DNA from: Talaromyces rugulosus
Taxonomy: Eukaryota; Ascomycota; Eurotiomycetes; Eurotiales; Trichocomaceae
Assembly: GCF_013368755.1 (NCBI RefSeq)
Contig: NC_049561.1
Coordinates: 5,952,001-6,016,000, forward strand
DNA: 64,000 nt
Direction of reading: 5' to 3'
Shown one piece after another: positions 35,918-47,544 of this stretch (its first letter is position 1; each line of letters begins with the position of its first letter). The notes under the pieces were generated by a model, which was not told the origin of the DNA, made no database searches, and saw only the letters and a program-made list of their open reading frames with translations. The translations under genes and the position numbers were made by a program.

Positions 35918-37170
35918 GAATAATCGTAGCTGCTAGAGGAGGAACTCTGTTTAAGATTGCGAATGAGAGTCATCGGATCCTTACTCTCTGACCACCTTCC
36001 GGTGTCTTCTTCAGTATGAGAGCCTTCATTGAATGGGTGGCAAAGCCTGAGAAAGGAGATGGGAGAATAATTCTGTGAGATATGACAATGGCGTCCCAAG
36101 GCAGCCTGACGAGGCATTCCCAGAATTACCTCGCTTTTTCTTGCCTCTCAACAACGATTGGGCGTAACTTCGCTAGCTGCATGGGCGGTGGTGGCGATGG
36201 TCTTTCCTATAGTAAGCCCATAATTTTGTGCCCAGTTGATACTCTACGTGCCTTACGGGCTTGAATAATGGACTAGAACATTCTTTTATTCTAAAATCAA
36301 ACTGTGCGCCACTTTTCTATTTTCTAATCTCTATTCAAAAAGAGGATCTGGGATGACTGGCAAATTCATGGCGCCTGTGTTCACCACTGCTTATCATATC
36401 ATCGATAAGCTCTAGCATAGATTGAGCTAGTCAGTTTGAAATATATGAATGGCGATAGATCAATAGGTGGATATTTCCACGTGAAGAGAAAAAAAAGTAG
36501 AACATCCTTGACGAACGAGGATGAGGAGATTCTAGATCTTTACAAGCTTCTTGAAGATCGACAGCTTGGTTCCTTGGTAATAGAAAGATTAATTACTTGA
36601 CTTCTGTGAAATATCACCGTGGAACATTGGGTGTATCTGTTCTAAAGAAAATAAAATAGAAAAAAACAAATCGCGTCCAATTGGAAGTGCGTTGAGCGAG
36701 GTGATGCGAGTGAGAAGTATTAAATGTTTCCCGATAGGGCTGACGACGCCATTTTTCATAGACCAGGCAGAGGCACAAATCCACTGTTTCTCGATGATCC
36801 GCCCAAGGTCGTGTTATTAAAGTGCGTGGATCTCGTATTTTCCGGACCCCACCCGTATTCCTGCTGATCTCAGCTCTGACTGCTCTCCATTCGATTGCAA
36901 GCGAGATTACTCTTGTCTAGCAAAACGTCTAATTGGAGTGATGGTCACGATCAAAGTCCAGATTCTGTTAATTGCGTCCCTGTCATAATGAGGTAAATAA
37001 GGAAATTCTCGTGATTCCCCTGGCTCTAGTGCAGCCTGTGGCGATGATCTGCATTGCCTCGTATTGCAGTCGTATAAATTTCGGTATAAATAAGCTGCGC
37101 GGTCCTGGATACACGAAACTCAACGCCACCAAGAAAAAATTGCTTATATAAGTACAAAAATCATTTCACA
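35918..37170. other. Gene-free left end of the insert with DUF4185 promoter
   Basis: No gene supported in 1.25 kb; no recombinase. TATAAATA at 37085-37092 lies 79 bp before the DUF4185 start codon. Confidence 0.45.
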
Positions 37171-38229
37171 ATGAGGGTTTCACCTCTCATTCTCTCGCTG
37201 CCTGGGCTAGTTTCTGCCCAGACAGGCAAGTCGGTGTGGAAGAAACGCCTCACCGGCGCAGACCTCGATACCTTCCAGCGCTGGTCAGTCGCTGGCACGG
37301 ACCTGGGAATCCCGTATGTGCTCGAGAATGGCGCCATTGGTTTTCTTTTCGGCGACACGTTTAATACCCAATGGCCCGAAGAACCCAACAACGACTGGCG
37401 GGCGCCCGTGATGCTGCGTTCGGCCATCAACCCCGGCGACGCGAACGGTATCGTCTTCGACTCTGCAGCAGGTGTGGGAGGCAATGGAAATGCGCCTGAG
37501 ATCATGCACAACGGCCACCGAGGTGACGATGGCTTCGGCACGTATGAGATCTCGGTCATTCCTAACGATGGGATTGGGTTCCCGGAGACTGGCGACCAGA
37601 TCGTTTCGTACATGAGCATCAAGGACTGGACGGCTCCTTGGGCGACCAACTACGCTGGACTGGCCATTTCGACCGACGGAAATACCTTCACGCGCCTTGA
37701 TGTCAAGTGGCCCAACGATGATGCCAACTCTGACCCATTCCAGATGTGGACGATGCAGCGTGACGGTGACTGGGTGTATATCTTCTCCGTCCGCTCGGGT
37801 CGCCAGCAAGGCCCCATGATGTTGCAGCGAGCGCCATGGGATCAAATGGTCAACCAAAGCGCATACCAGGGATGGGGTTGGGATGGCAACAACTGGGGCT
37901 GGGGCCGTCCTTGCACTCCGATTCTCCAAGGCAACTTTGGCGAGCCTTCGGTGCGCAAGCTGAGCGATGGGACCTGGGGGATGAGCTATCTAAATCTTGA
38001 CACGAAGAACATCGTGACTCGCACAGCGGCGGGGCCGGACCAGGCGTGGTCGGATGAAACAGTGCAAGTCTATTGGAACCAGGAACCCTTTTTGTATGGA
38101 GGATTTATTCACCCGTGGTCCACGGCAAATGCAAGTGAGCTCTATCTAATGGTTTCAAAATGGGCCCATGATCCAACGACGGGGGCTTCGACGGCTTACC
38201 ATGTGAGCCAGTATGTCGGTTCTCTCTGA
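37171..38229 (+). CDS. Secreted DUF4185 protein (GH183-like)
   Basis: A single uninterrupted frame of 352 residues. The first 17 residues form a signal peptide (MRVSPLILSLPGLVSAQ, cut after VSA or AQ), so it is probably exported. The body is rich in Trp, Gly and Asp, with GFLFGDTF, PGDANGIVFDS, WAHDPTTGAS and repeated WGWD turns, as in five-bladed DUF4185 beta-propellers; bacterial members of this group were described as endo-D-arabinanases (GH183). The fungal substrate is unknown. It differs from its neighbours: no introns, GC-rich third positions, and no sign of decay. It lies near the left end of the 18.3-kb insert with an AT-rich stretch on each side. Horizontal acquisition is possible but not shown. 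Confidence 0.8.
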   Translation: MRVSPLILSLPGLVSAQTGKSVWKKRLTGADLDTFQRWSVAGTDLGIPYVLENGAIGFLFGDTFNTQWPEEPNNDWRAPVMLRSAINPGDANGIVFDSAAGVGGNGNAPEIMHNGHRGDDGFGTYEISVIPNDGIGFPETGDQIVSYMSIKDWTAPWATNYAGLAISTDGNTFTRLDVKWPNDDANSDPFQMWTMQRDGDWVYIFSVRSGRQQGPMMLQRAPWDQMVNQSAYQGWGWDGNNWGWGRPCTPILQGNFGEPSVRKLSDGTWGMSYLNLDTKNIVTRTAAGPDQAWSDETVQVYWNQEPFLYGGFIHPWSTANASELYLMVSKWAHDPTTGASTAYHVSQYVGSL

Positions 38230-39145
38230 ATAATTATATATATGTCATCATGTCCTTGAGCTCGCCGCTAATGTACGTACATTGAGCCTAATCGGGGACG
38301 GTGCTCGTCACGGCTAATTCAATGTTGATAGGCTGGATTTAGAAAAATCGAATCTAGACTAAACCAACACGCGCATATAAACCTATTCATGAAAGATAAC
38401 CCTCGAAGATACAAGTTGACTCATATGTTCGGATCGTTCGTCTTTTGAGTTTTAAAAGCCGTTCCACGCTGTATTAATTTAAAATATATCTTTAAGTAAT
38501 ATTTTTAAACCAGGTACTTATCAAGTACTTAATAACTAATTAAATTAAAATGTGAGGTTTAGTCTCACTCACATGTGCTTTCAAGGGTGTTGGCCCATAT
38601 AATCAGCTGTTGGCTGATTATAATAGCTGTACTTTTTATGTGCAGGCCAGGCCAACCACTAATTAGTTCCTAACAAAATTAATATTTAACTGATTAATAC
38701 TCAAGAAAAATCTCTAAGTGAGCTAAATAAAAATTATATAAAAATTTTATATTTATAAGCTTGTGCGAGCTAATCCTACCAATTGCACGTGCACATGTGA
38801 GCGATCCTTCAACACGCCGAGTTGAGAATTCTGGGTAACTCTGCGCTTATACAGTTGGAACCTCGATTACCCACTGACCTCCGCCTTTTGAAAATAAAGT
38901 TTGGCAACCCACTAATTACTAAATAACGTACCTTCCCCGGAAACTTACGGCCAACCTCGTTCTGACCACTGCCCCGCAAAACAATAATATTAATGTGGAG
39001 TGTGGAGAAGCTGCTTGATAATCAGTCATTTCTTTTGCTGGTTTCGTCAATCTCTCGCCATCTCTATCTCGAACCAACATTACCCTTGTCCCTCTTACGT
39101 TAGAAACTCGTCTTGTAATAGGTGCTTTTCCTCATAAACAGTCCT
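38230..39145. other. AT-rich stretch with a possible MITE
   Basis: No gene. Strongly AT-rich from about 38460. The inverted pair CTCACATGTGC (38568-38578) and GCACATGTGAG (38791-38801) bounds about 234 bp and contains a hairpin AATCAGC...GCTGATT. This could be a small inverted-repeat transposon remnant; no target duplication was found. Confidence 0.3.
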
Positions 39146-41410
39146 ATGGCTTCCCGACCCCGGGTGTCTCGAGCCTGTGACCGCTGCCGGCGACAAAAAC
39201 TGAAGGTAATGTTGTGTACATCATGCCGAGCTTGCAAATCTTCCTATATGCATGCCCGGGTCACTTACTCCATCTAGTGTGACAAACATAGGCCGTGCAC
39301 CCTTTGCGTACATTCTAATAGCGAATGCGAGACGAGCCGGATCCTACTTCAAGAGAAGACTACAGGGCGCAAAAATCGTACGAATTATGAAGGCCTAAGC
39401 AACCGTGCTTCTAGACCTCTGCAATCTACCACGACTCTTATCCGATGTCAACCTACGTACAGTGGCCATAAAAGACATACCCCAGTTGACACTAGTCTCA
39501 ACTCCATACAGCACAGCGGGATGGCGCCAACAGAGAACCAGCACTTCGGCGTTAATATGTCCAGCTTGGAATTTGCCCGCAGCGTATTTGGTGACGAAGA
39601 AGACATCGGTCGTTCTCTGACCTGTGGCTCAATCCCCGGTGATATAGAGTCTGTCATTTTGGACAGCAGTAGTCCTTGGCGCTTGAAAGATCTGGAACTG
39701 CCACCTGAGCCGATTATGCCTCTCCTGATCGAGGCGTACTTCCGCCGCTTCCACTGGTACATTCTTCTTTTCCACGAACACTCGTTCTGGAACAACACTT
39801 ACAAGGTGTACTGTCAACCGACTTGGCGGCGGCGGGATCTATCCGATGTAGTCACTGTTCTAATTGTCGCGGCCCTTGGCCTTCAGTCAGTGTTGCAGGA
39901 CTGTAATTGGCATGGACACAATACTTTTCGAATTCATTCCATCAACCATCGTCAATTACTACTAGACCTGGTTAGTGAGGTGCGTCTTCATCTGATCGAC
40001 CTCCAAGCCAACCCCCGCATTGAGGCGGTACAGGTCAGCATTCTGCTCTCATGTTTTTATATGTTCCACAATTCTCCAAGTCTGGCTTGGAGCACATCAG
40101 GAATGGCTGTAAGAGCAGCCTACGCTCTCGCGTTGCATGCCAAAGCTCCGGTTAGTCAAGACCGGATTGCGGCCCAAGTCCGCTACCGATGCTGGAACCA
40201 TATCACAGTTGGCGACGGTTTCGTTACAATGGTCTACGGAAGACCGGCCTCCGTCGATGCAGCATTTGCAGACCTACATGAGCTTGAGCAGACTGATGAT
40301 CTTACCATTCTTCCTGCCCTACTAAACCTTACGGGGTTTAGTGAATGTAGCAATATTACCTCAAAAGTGACTTTCCATCAGATGAAATTTAGGCTCTATG
40401 ATATTATCCGACAGGCCTTGAATCGCTTCCGGCTTCTCCGGCCTAGTCAGCCGATCACAAATGATGATTTGGTAGCAATTTCACAAGCGATAAAAGACGT
40501 AGAGGCTTCTCTAGCCCGGTGGCGTGAAGAGCTTCCTTATCTGTACAATTTTGAGTATTGGAGCGAGGCGGATCGATGGGCGCGACTGGAGTACTCGCTG
40601 CAGGATCGGCCTGCAGATATCCAAGAGCATGCGGAAATAATTATTCTCCAAGCAGCCATGCTGCAATTGCTATATGATGGTGCAGTCATCCTCACCCATA
40701 GGCCTTTACTAAAATGTCAAGCGAACACAATGCCTTTCTCCGGCTTTATGGTTGATTTGATGCAAAAATCATTGGATGCTGTTATACGTGCAGCTCTTCG
40801 TATGTCGTCCTTTCCGGTTCACAAGTTTGAGAAGCATTTTGTGGTTTCTATAGTCTTGCACTACCTCTTCATGGCAGGCGTGATCCTGTGTATCGTTCCC
40901 ACCAGTCAGCCATTCACCAATACTGCCCAGGAGGCAAAATCTGGAGTTGTGAGGATAATACGTGCTAGTCGAACCATGGCCCAGCATAACCGCATTGCAA
41001 GACAAACTGATATGTTACTTACCGAGCTATTGAAAATAGCAGTCCAGCGAGAAACAGTGGAGGCTTTGAATACCTCGGTGGCTGGGTATCAGTGGAACGA
41101 GGCGGAACCCCTCTTGGAATCAGAAATGTGGATGACCAAGGACGCTCAGCTCCCTTTGGAAGGTCCAAGACAAGTTTCGCAAGCCAACACTGCGCTATAT
41201 CAACCGGATAAAGGGTTGATTCACTCAGAGTTTAGCATGGATATACCTGAGCTACTTCAATCTTACCATACACTTGACAGAGGAGCAGCAAGGGACGAGC
41301 TATCAGATCAGAGCATGTTACCGAGTGCGCTGTTGCCACTGGATCCTCATTCGGTTTTTGTTTCTGAACAGTTAGATGATATATTTGGTAGTCTGCAGTC
41401 CTCCTATTGA
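39146..41410 (+). CDS. Zn2Cys6 fungal-specific transcription factor (TF3)
   Basis: Nuclear regulator with exons 39146-39205 and 39278-41410; 2193 nt, 730 residues. The zinc cluster spans the intron: CDRCRRQKLK, then CDKHRPCTLC and EC. The ATG at 39146 is used because it opens directly on the basic SRPRVSRACDRC start; the longest uninterrupted frame begins only at 39521. The middle-homology domain runs from about residue 190 (PEPIMPLLIEAYFRRFHWYI) through VRYRCWNHI and VYGRPASVD to the C-terminal third. The frame is intact. It is one of two regulators inside the insert and may control insert genes such as the DUF4185 or PRISE gene; nothing in the sequence proves this. Confidence 0.9.
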
Positions 41411-43012
41411 TAGCTGACACCATCTTCTCATGATTCGTTTTGGTGGTCATGCAAGGGGATAAATCCACAATGTCAATTGCTGCACATGTATAGAACCACG
41501 CTCCATGGTAAAATTGGCAAGGGTAAGGGTGTTTATTTAGGTGATATATCAACCTATGAGCTTCATTCTAGGATCTGTGAGAAACGGCAACTACCGTGAT
41601 CTTCCTGGTGATCAAGTTTAGAGGGATACGTAAATGAGATATTATGAACTGATTGTACTAAGCAATAGGTACTGAGCGATATATCAGACTATAGATCATC
41701 GATCCTCCAATGGCTTCTCTGTCGTCCATATTTTCCACAAAATTGATGGAGCCTCTGCGGCCGGTCTACCTGAACCGGGCAGTATATGGGCTCCATAAGC
41801 CCTCTCGGCGCTTATATGCTCTTCCTACTAGGCCAACACCATCGCCAAATGGTCCTGATGCTTGTGAGCTACCGTTACATTATGAACGTGGTTTTGGCGT
41901 ATACCGGCTCGACTTGAGCAGGAATAACTTGCTAAGACAGTGTTTTAGCTAGTGAAAGCCGTATACTAGATAGCTGTGCGCTGAAATATCATCACGCTCT
42001 GAATATGTTCCTGCATGTGTTGTCGTCAGTCAACCAGTCGGTGGATACTTCCCTAAGACCTACTTACCCATGAATTTGTCTAGTTGATGCACGCAACTCT
42101 AAGTCGGAGAAGACTATCGAATAGAGGTCTCCATGGCTCCCTAGCCAGTGCTTGTCGCTTCCCCACTAGCTTGAATGTTCTTGACCGATTAAGAAGGCCA
42201 TCACCAGAAAAAGGACAAGACCGGGCATTCAGGTGCTAGAGATGCGACTAGTATATGAATCGATGATAAGAGTAATCATTACCACACTCAGTATGACATG
42301 TAAGGACTAATTATGCCACGCACACCTATCACTTCTACTTTGGGTGTACAATATCTCAAGATAATCTCAGTGTAATAAAAAATTTTATTTTTAATAATAA
42401 TGTTTGTGTGAGCTGGCTTAGAAAGCCAGGAAACGTTGCCTTTTCAGGCGGATACACCGTTCTACTGGTACTTCTGTGTCCATAGAAAAGTGTATTGAAT
42501 CGTCTGTCACCCCTAAACAGGTGGCCCTATCCGGCAGGTTCGACTGCAACCATCCCAACAATTTGAATAGAAATGTTTGTATAAATTAAAATTTGTGTTG
42601 AGACCATGCGCACCCAAAGCGGGAGCAACTCCATACCCCCGCAGATTTCAACTTCCCTCTACGGAGGCCTATTATAAATAAATTTAGAAAATATAATTAG
42701 TGTGTGGAAATAATATGTATTAATTTCAGACATTTTGAAAAAAAAACCGAATTTTGGCAAGCGTATAGGCCTCCATAGGTACGCCTAGCCAAGAGTTCGT
42801 TCCGGCGGGTTCATCCCGGTGGATGGTGGTTTAATCTTAGCCCTAGTTCAAGTAACCTTAATCGTGACCTATCAAGTTACACTTGCCAAAAATGGAAGAC
42901 GCTACTTTCATAACCGGCGGAAAACTCGGTGGGCTGTGATGGATTAAAAGTACAAGTATTGCTCCTTTCCACCACCAAATCGACGATACCAAACTGACAT
43001 TAACCAACAAAT
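41411..43012. other. Gene-free stretch of 1.6 kb
   Basis: No gene supported. The plus frame at 41710-41952 and the minus frame at 42858-43130 lack similarity. The part from 42370 to 42760 is AT-rich and looks like decayed repeat DNA. Confidence 0.45.
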
Positions 43013-44352
43013 ATGGCCTCTCGTCAACCCAGAAACAGATTGACGCTATTTGGCAAGGTTGATGCGGTGCTTGGTATCTGCTCCATGGGTATGGAATTCC
43101 CGTCAGAAGGAGACAAGTCTGTATCTTCAACTGATTATGACCCCTAGTTTCGGCGGTCGTTTCTTCTATTATTTCGGGCGCTTTTCGTGGTAAATCTGGC
43201 GCAGATACCTATCATCATCACATTATACAAGGAGCAGTTAAGAAGGTCAGAAATCCGGTTTGACGAAAATGCAGAAAGTGTGACTGATTCAAGCAGTTGA
43301 TGACCAGATATACCCCGCTTCAGCTGCAGTATATTCCTGGAAGATAATACTGTCAAGTACTTGAAGCTGATATTTACTAGGTATCTTCTTGAATCATCGG
43401 ATCAGATATACCTGAAGTACTGTAAAAGGAGCCAGGTCGAGCCGAATTTTGTTTCAACCGACCAGGGTGTGAAGGGTTTCTGGATCGGAAGCCCACGCGC
43501 TAAATATGTTGGGATATATTTCCATGGTAAGTAGCACATGTGATTGAAGATATATTCTAACGTATTTTGATAGGAGGAGGGTTTGCGGTGGACGGAACAA
43601 AATCACATATAGATCTTTGTCTTGAACTACAAAGAAGTCTGGGTCAAAATGGGACCAAACTTGCTTGGTTCTATTCTACCTACACATTAACGCCTCACTC
43701 AACTTATCCGACACAATTCTGCGAAGCAGTAAAAACCTTGAACTACGTTCTACAGGATCTCGGACGACATCCATCAGAAGTCATACTTGCAGGTGACTCT
43801 GCAGGCGCAAACCTCTGCTTGGCAATCTTGTCCCACATGACGCATCCGGCCACAGGTGTGCCTAGATTGATAGTACAAGAACCCCTCAAGGCACTTGTCC
43901 TTATCTCGCCTTGGGTCTCCTTTGATCATAATTGGCCAAGCGTGCGGCGTAATAAGTATAAAGATATTGAAGCGGCTGATGCTACAGCGCTGTGGTCTAG
44001 AATTTATCTCGATGTCAACCCAACAAATCATTACATCGAAGCTGTTCGTGCTCCGGAAGAATGGTGGAAGGGGGCAAAGGTTCAACACACACTAGTTCTT
44101 GCTGGAGAAGATGAAATTCTTGTGGACCCAATTACAGCTTGGGTCCATAATTTTCAGGTATGAGCAAGCCCCAAACGGTCGACAACAAAAAGGAGACTTA
44201 CAAAGTTTAAGAAATTCAATACAGAAACCACTTTCGTAATTGGAGAAATGGAATGCCATATCGCCCCTATAATCTGGCCAATGTTTGGTGATAAACATGA
44301 GACTCATCAAGTTAGGGCATTGAAAGATTGGTTAAAGGCAAAGCTGCTTTGA
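43013..44352 (+). pseudogene. Alpha/beta-hydrolase (HSL-like), lost splice donor
   Basis: Serine esterase family. Exons 43013-43088, 43148-43245, 43297-43343, 43381-43526, 43574-44157 and 44206-44352; joined so, 1098 nt and 365 residues. The oxyanion motif is YFHGGGF, split by an intron; the nucleophile is in AGDSAGAN; the acid in AGEDEILVDP; a CHIAP block near the end brings the histidine. The intron after exon 3 begins AT (ATAATACTG) instead of GT at 43344-43345; restoring a G there in thought gives a perfect donor and the family alignment IPGR-YLLES. Read without splicing, TAA follows at once. All other introns are canonical. Unless an unusual AT-AG intron is used, no full protein is made. 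Confidence 0.78.
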
Positions 44353-45343
44353 CTTATAGATATATGGTCCAATATGCATCAAAATTGGCCACCAGCTTAG
44401 CCATGAATACCAAAGCAGCCTCGGAGATTTAATAATAATAGTGTTATTAATCAGAAGAAAAAGACCACAAATGAAAAATGGATTTTTGCATTCTTGGTGA
44501 TTTGACTTGCTTGAATGAAATTCAGGTTCAACTGATGAGACCACCATGTATCCTGCTTTGCATTGAGCTCGCAATAAGCTATATCAGAACCACATATACT
44601 TAACACAGTGATAACTTGTGCATCGCATTGCATGTTTGCTTTTAGTTTAATCACCTTAGCTGTAGTACTTGATCGTAGCCTTCTTATGATTATATAGACA
44701 AATGACAACCAATAAAAAGTCTCGACAAAGATGAGATCTTTTATTTCTAAATTCCAGCACCGGCTAACAAGACACCAGGACAATCGGGCGAGTGGAGTGG
44801 GCAATCAAAGCCTTCGCAGACGTGAAAGCCAGGAGAGGGGCGGTTCCTGCGTGAATCGGAGGGACCACGGAGTTTGGCCGTCCTGTGGAATGCAGGCGAG
44901 TGGCGAAAGGCGAAAATCAGAGGCAGAGTGTGTGGCTTTGAAAGACTTTGGGGAGACGAGAGAGTGGAGGCCCGCTCACTAACTTCCAGCCATCGGGGCA
45001 ACTATACCCCGCGTTTTTTACTTTCTTAAATTATATCCGTGTTGATCGCGGAACGTAGTGAAGCGATTATCATATTATTGCTATTACTGGATAAAAAGAG
45101 TCTTTCTAATTAAGGTTCCCTGATTCCGGTGGAAGGCGCGTGACCAATCGGATTTAATGCAAGGTCAATCAGTCCCAAATTCCCCAAAGTAATAGTTTCA
45201 ACATCATGTTATACATGATGTCAAGAGCCTTTCTTCCTATATTTAAGGGAAAGATGCGCCCCCATGGCCGATAATCCTTCTGTAACCTTGAAGATTCAAT
45301 TCAGTCTAATTGAGTGTCTCTGACTATTGCAGGTTCTCTAAGC
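44353..45343. other. Gene-free stretch with a GC-rich patch; PRISE promoter
   Basis: Mostly AT-rich, but about 44755-45000 is a sharp GC-rich patch; frames on both strands there have no similarity. TATATTTAA near 45237 lies about 107 bp before the PRISE start codon. Confidence 0.4.
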
Positions 45344-46821
45344 ATGTCTCTCTCCATTCAATCCCGGTCTATCTACCATGGCCTCCCAGTCTTCCCAGGG
45401 GAGCTAAAGGGCCTCTCTGCCATTGTAGCTGGCGCTAATGGCATTTCTGGTGACTATATGGTGAGTTGTTCCATTAAATCTAAGGCCATTGGCTATTGTT
45501 AACTTCAGACTCTATGGTCGCAGCTCCAAGTTCTTTGCGAGTCACCCGAACGCTGGACAAAGATTTATGCTCTCTCCCGGAGACCTCCGAATAAAAGTTG
45601 GCCAGCGCACGTCAAGCATATTTCTCTGGACTTCATGGATTCTCCTGAGAAAATTGCCGAGCAGCTTAGGCTGCATGAGGTGAAAGCGGACTATATTTTC
45701 TTCTTTGCCTACATTCAGCCGCCACCAAAAAAAGGCGGAAGTATCTGGAGCGCTGTAGAGGATCTCGTTCGTGTTAACGGTGAGTTTCTACTAGAAAAGT
45801 TATAGTGCCTGCAAGCAACTTTATCTAACATTCGTTACGCAGAACAGCTGCTGGTGAATTTCTTAGAGGCACAGGCGTTGAACAATTCGATTCCGAAGCG
45901 CATCCTTTTGCAATTGGGTGCAAAATACTATGGCCTCCATTTAGGCCCTGCAAAGCTTCCTCTAGAAGAAGCAGACCCACGAGTATTTTTGGAACCAAAC
46001 TTCTACTATAATCAAGAAGATTATTTAAAGGAATTTGCGCAAAAACACAATATTGGATGGAACACAACTCGTCCTGCGTTCATTCCGGGAGCAGTCACTG
46101 ATGCATCCATGGACCTTTGCTTTGCATTAGGAATATATGCTACTGTCCAGAAATACCTAAACCAGCCTCTAGCGTATCCAGCGGGCTTCACATCTTGGAC
46201 GAACGTTCAAAACCTGTCCAGTGCATCAACAAACTGCTACCTGGCGGAATGGGCAGTTTTGACTGGAGCGGCTGAGAACCAGAGCTTCAACGCCATTGAT
46301 GGCGCTCCGTTTACCTGGGAAAGATTCTGGCCCCAGCTCGCCGATCGGTTCGGATTGGCCTGGACCGGACCGGACTTGAGTGAGAGTGCAAGTGCACAGT
46401 ATCATGATGTGGTATTATCGACTTATGACCCTCCACCCCGTGGATACGGGCCGCGAAGTAAGGCTCAGGTCAAGTTCACCTTAACGGAATGGGCGAAACG
46501 TCCCGAGGTTGCAGAGGCTTGGAAGAAAATTGCCAAAGACAATGACCTACGAGACAAGGAGCTAAGAGACACAGACCGAATTTTTGGATTTATTGATCTG
46601 CTTCTTATGCTTCCCTATCCCGCTGTGTATAGGTGAGTGGCGCCGGACCCCCGACCCCCCAGGACTAGTCCTTTCATTTTACATCTCATTCTCTAACGTA
46701 TTTCCGGAGCAGCGTAACCAAATTGAGGAGGCTTGGCTATTTTGGATTTGTTGACACAAATGAGTCGATCATAGAGGCTTTGGAAAGACTTGTTGGTCTG
46801 CGTATGATTCCGCAATTTTGA
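45344..46821 (+). CDS. PRISE-type short-chain reductase (progesterone 5-beta-reductase/iridoid synthase-like)
   Basis: Atypical short-chain dehydrogenase/reductase that reduces activated C=C bonds of enones with NADPH. Exons 45344-45460, 45509-45779, 45843-46632 and 46713-46821; 1287 nt, 428 residues, typical of fungal members. The nucleotide-binding motif VAGANGISG lies near residue 30; IYALSRRPP follows; KRILLQLGAKYYGLHLGP and NTTRPAFIPGA are family blocks, and WFID-like FGFIDLLLMLPYP lies near the end. All introns are canonical and the frame is open. It is inside the 18.3-kb insert, between the damaged hydrolase and the Dal5-type permease. An enone substrate is expected from the family; which one is unknown. 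Confidence 0.87.
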
Positions 46822-47544
46822 TATCTTGTTCTGCGATCTGTCTCTCAAGCAGCGGGACTTTTCATCTTCTGACAGTTGACAACGTTGAAATTATTCATTC
46901 CAATCTCCGCATCGCTGGCTCTTTGGGGAGTTTCTAACCAGAACATGGAAATGGGCGTCCGCGTCGCCTATTTGATATTAGGGTTAGGGGTTTCTTTAAT
47001 GGTTAAAGCTCCTGTTATGCTTGTGTCGTCTATTTGTTTTGTTTTGCGTCTCCCATTTGCAGTTGGGGCCATAAATATACCTGGATACACAAACAATCAT
47101 ATGCATAGATGAAAGCAATCTAAAAAAGAATTGGTGGCTACCCCGCAATACGATAAGGACTATTAGGAAAGGGGTTCTAGACTGGTACTATGCGTATTTC
47201 CTTGTAGGTAGACATGCGCTGGCAGAATGCAGGTAAGCTTTGTAGTTGCATAGCCATGTGTACAGACCTCTTGCATGCATTTACACTGCTAGATCAAGAA
47301 GATTTATAGGGATCCGAACCTTACAACTAGTCATAATTTCATCTATGACATACATCAGACGAGGGGCCGCGGCTACCCCTATCATGCTAGTTCCGAGATG
47401 TGGTCTTATTAAAGACCTCCAACTCTGTATAAGCTGTGAAGATGCTCGTATTCAGAATAGTCGCAGTGATATATAGTCCTATGGGAGACTGAAGGCTGAC
47501 AAAAAGTAGGTTGGCTTAGTAGGCACCGATGTTTAACCAGCGAT
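46822..47544. other. Gene-free stretch between PRISE and the permease (convergent 3' ends)
   Basis: No gene supported; plus frames at 46876-47112 and 47246-47476 have no similarity. Confidence 0.45.

Noticed and set aside
35918..37170. Search for a DUF3435 tyrosine recombinase (Starship captain) at the left end of the insert
   Set aside because: Only short frames without the expected motifs are present, so I do not name the insert a Starship.
44747..45001. Minus frame of 84 codons in a GC-rich patch
   Set aside because: No similarity, no splice context and a mirror frame on the other strand; looks like composition effect.
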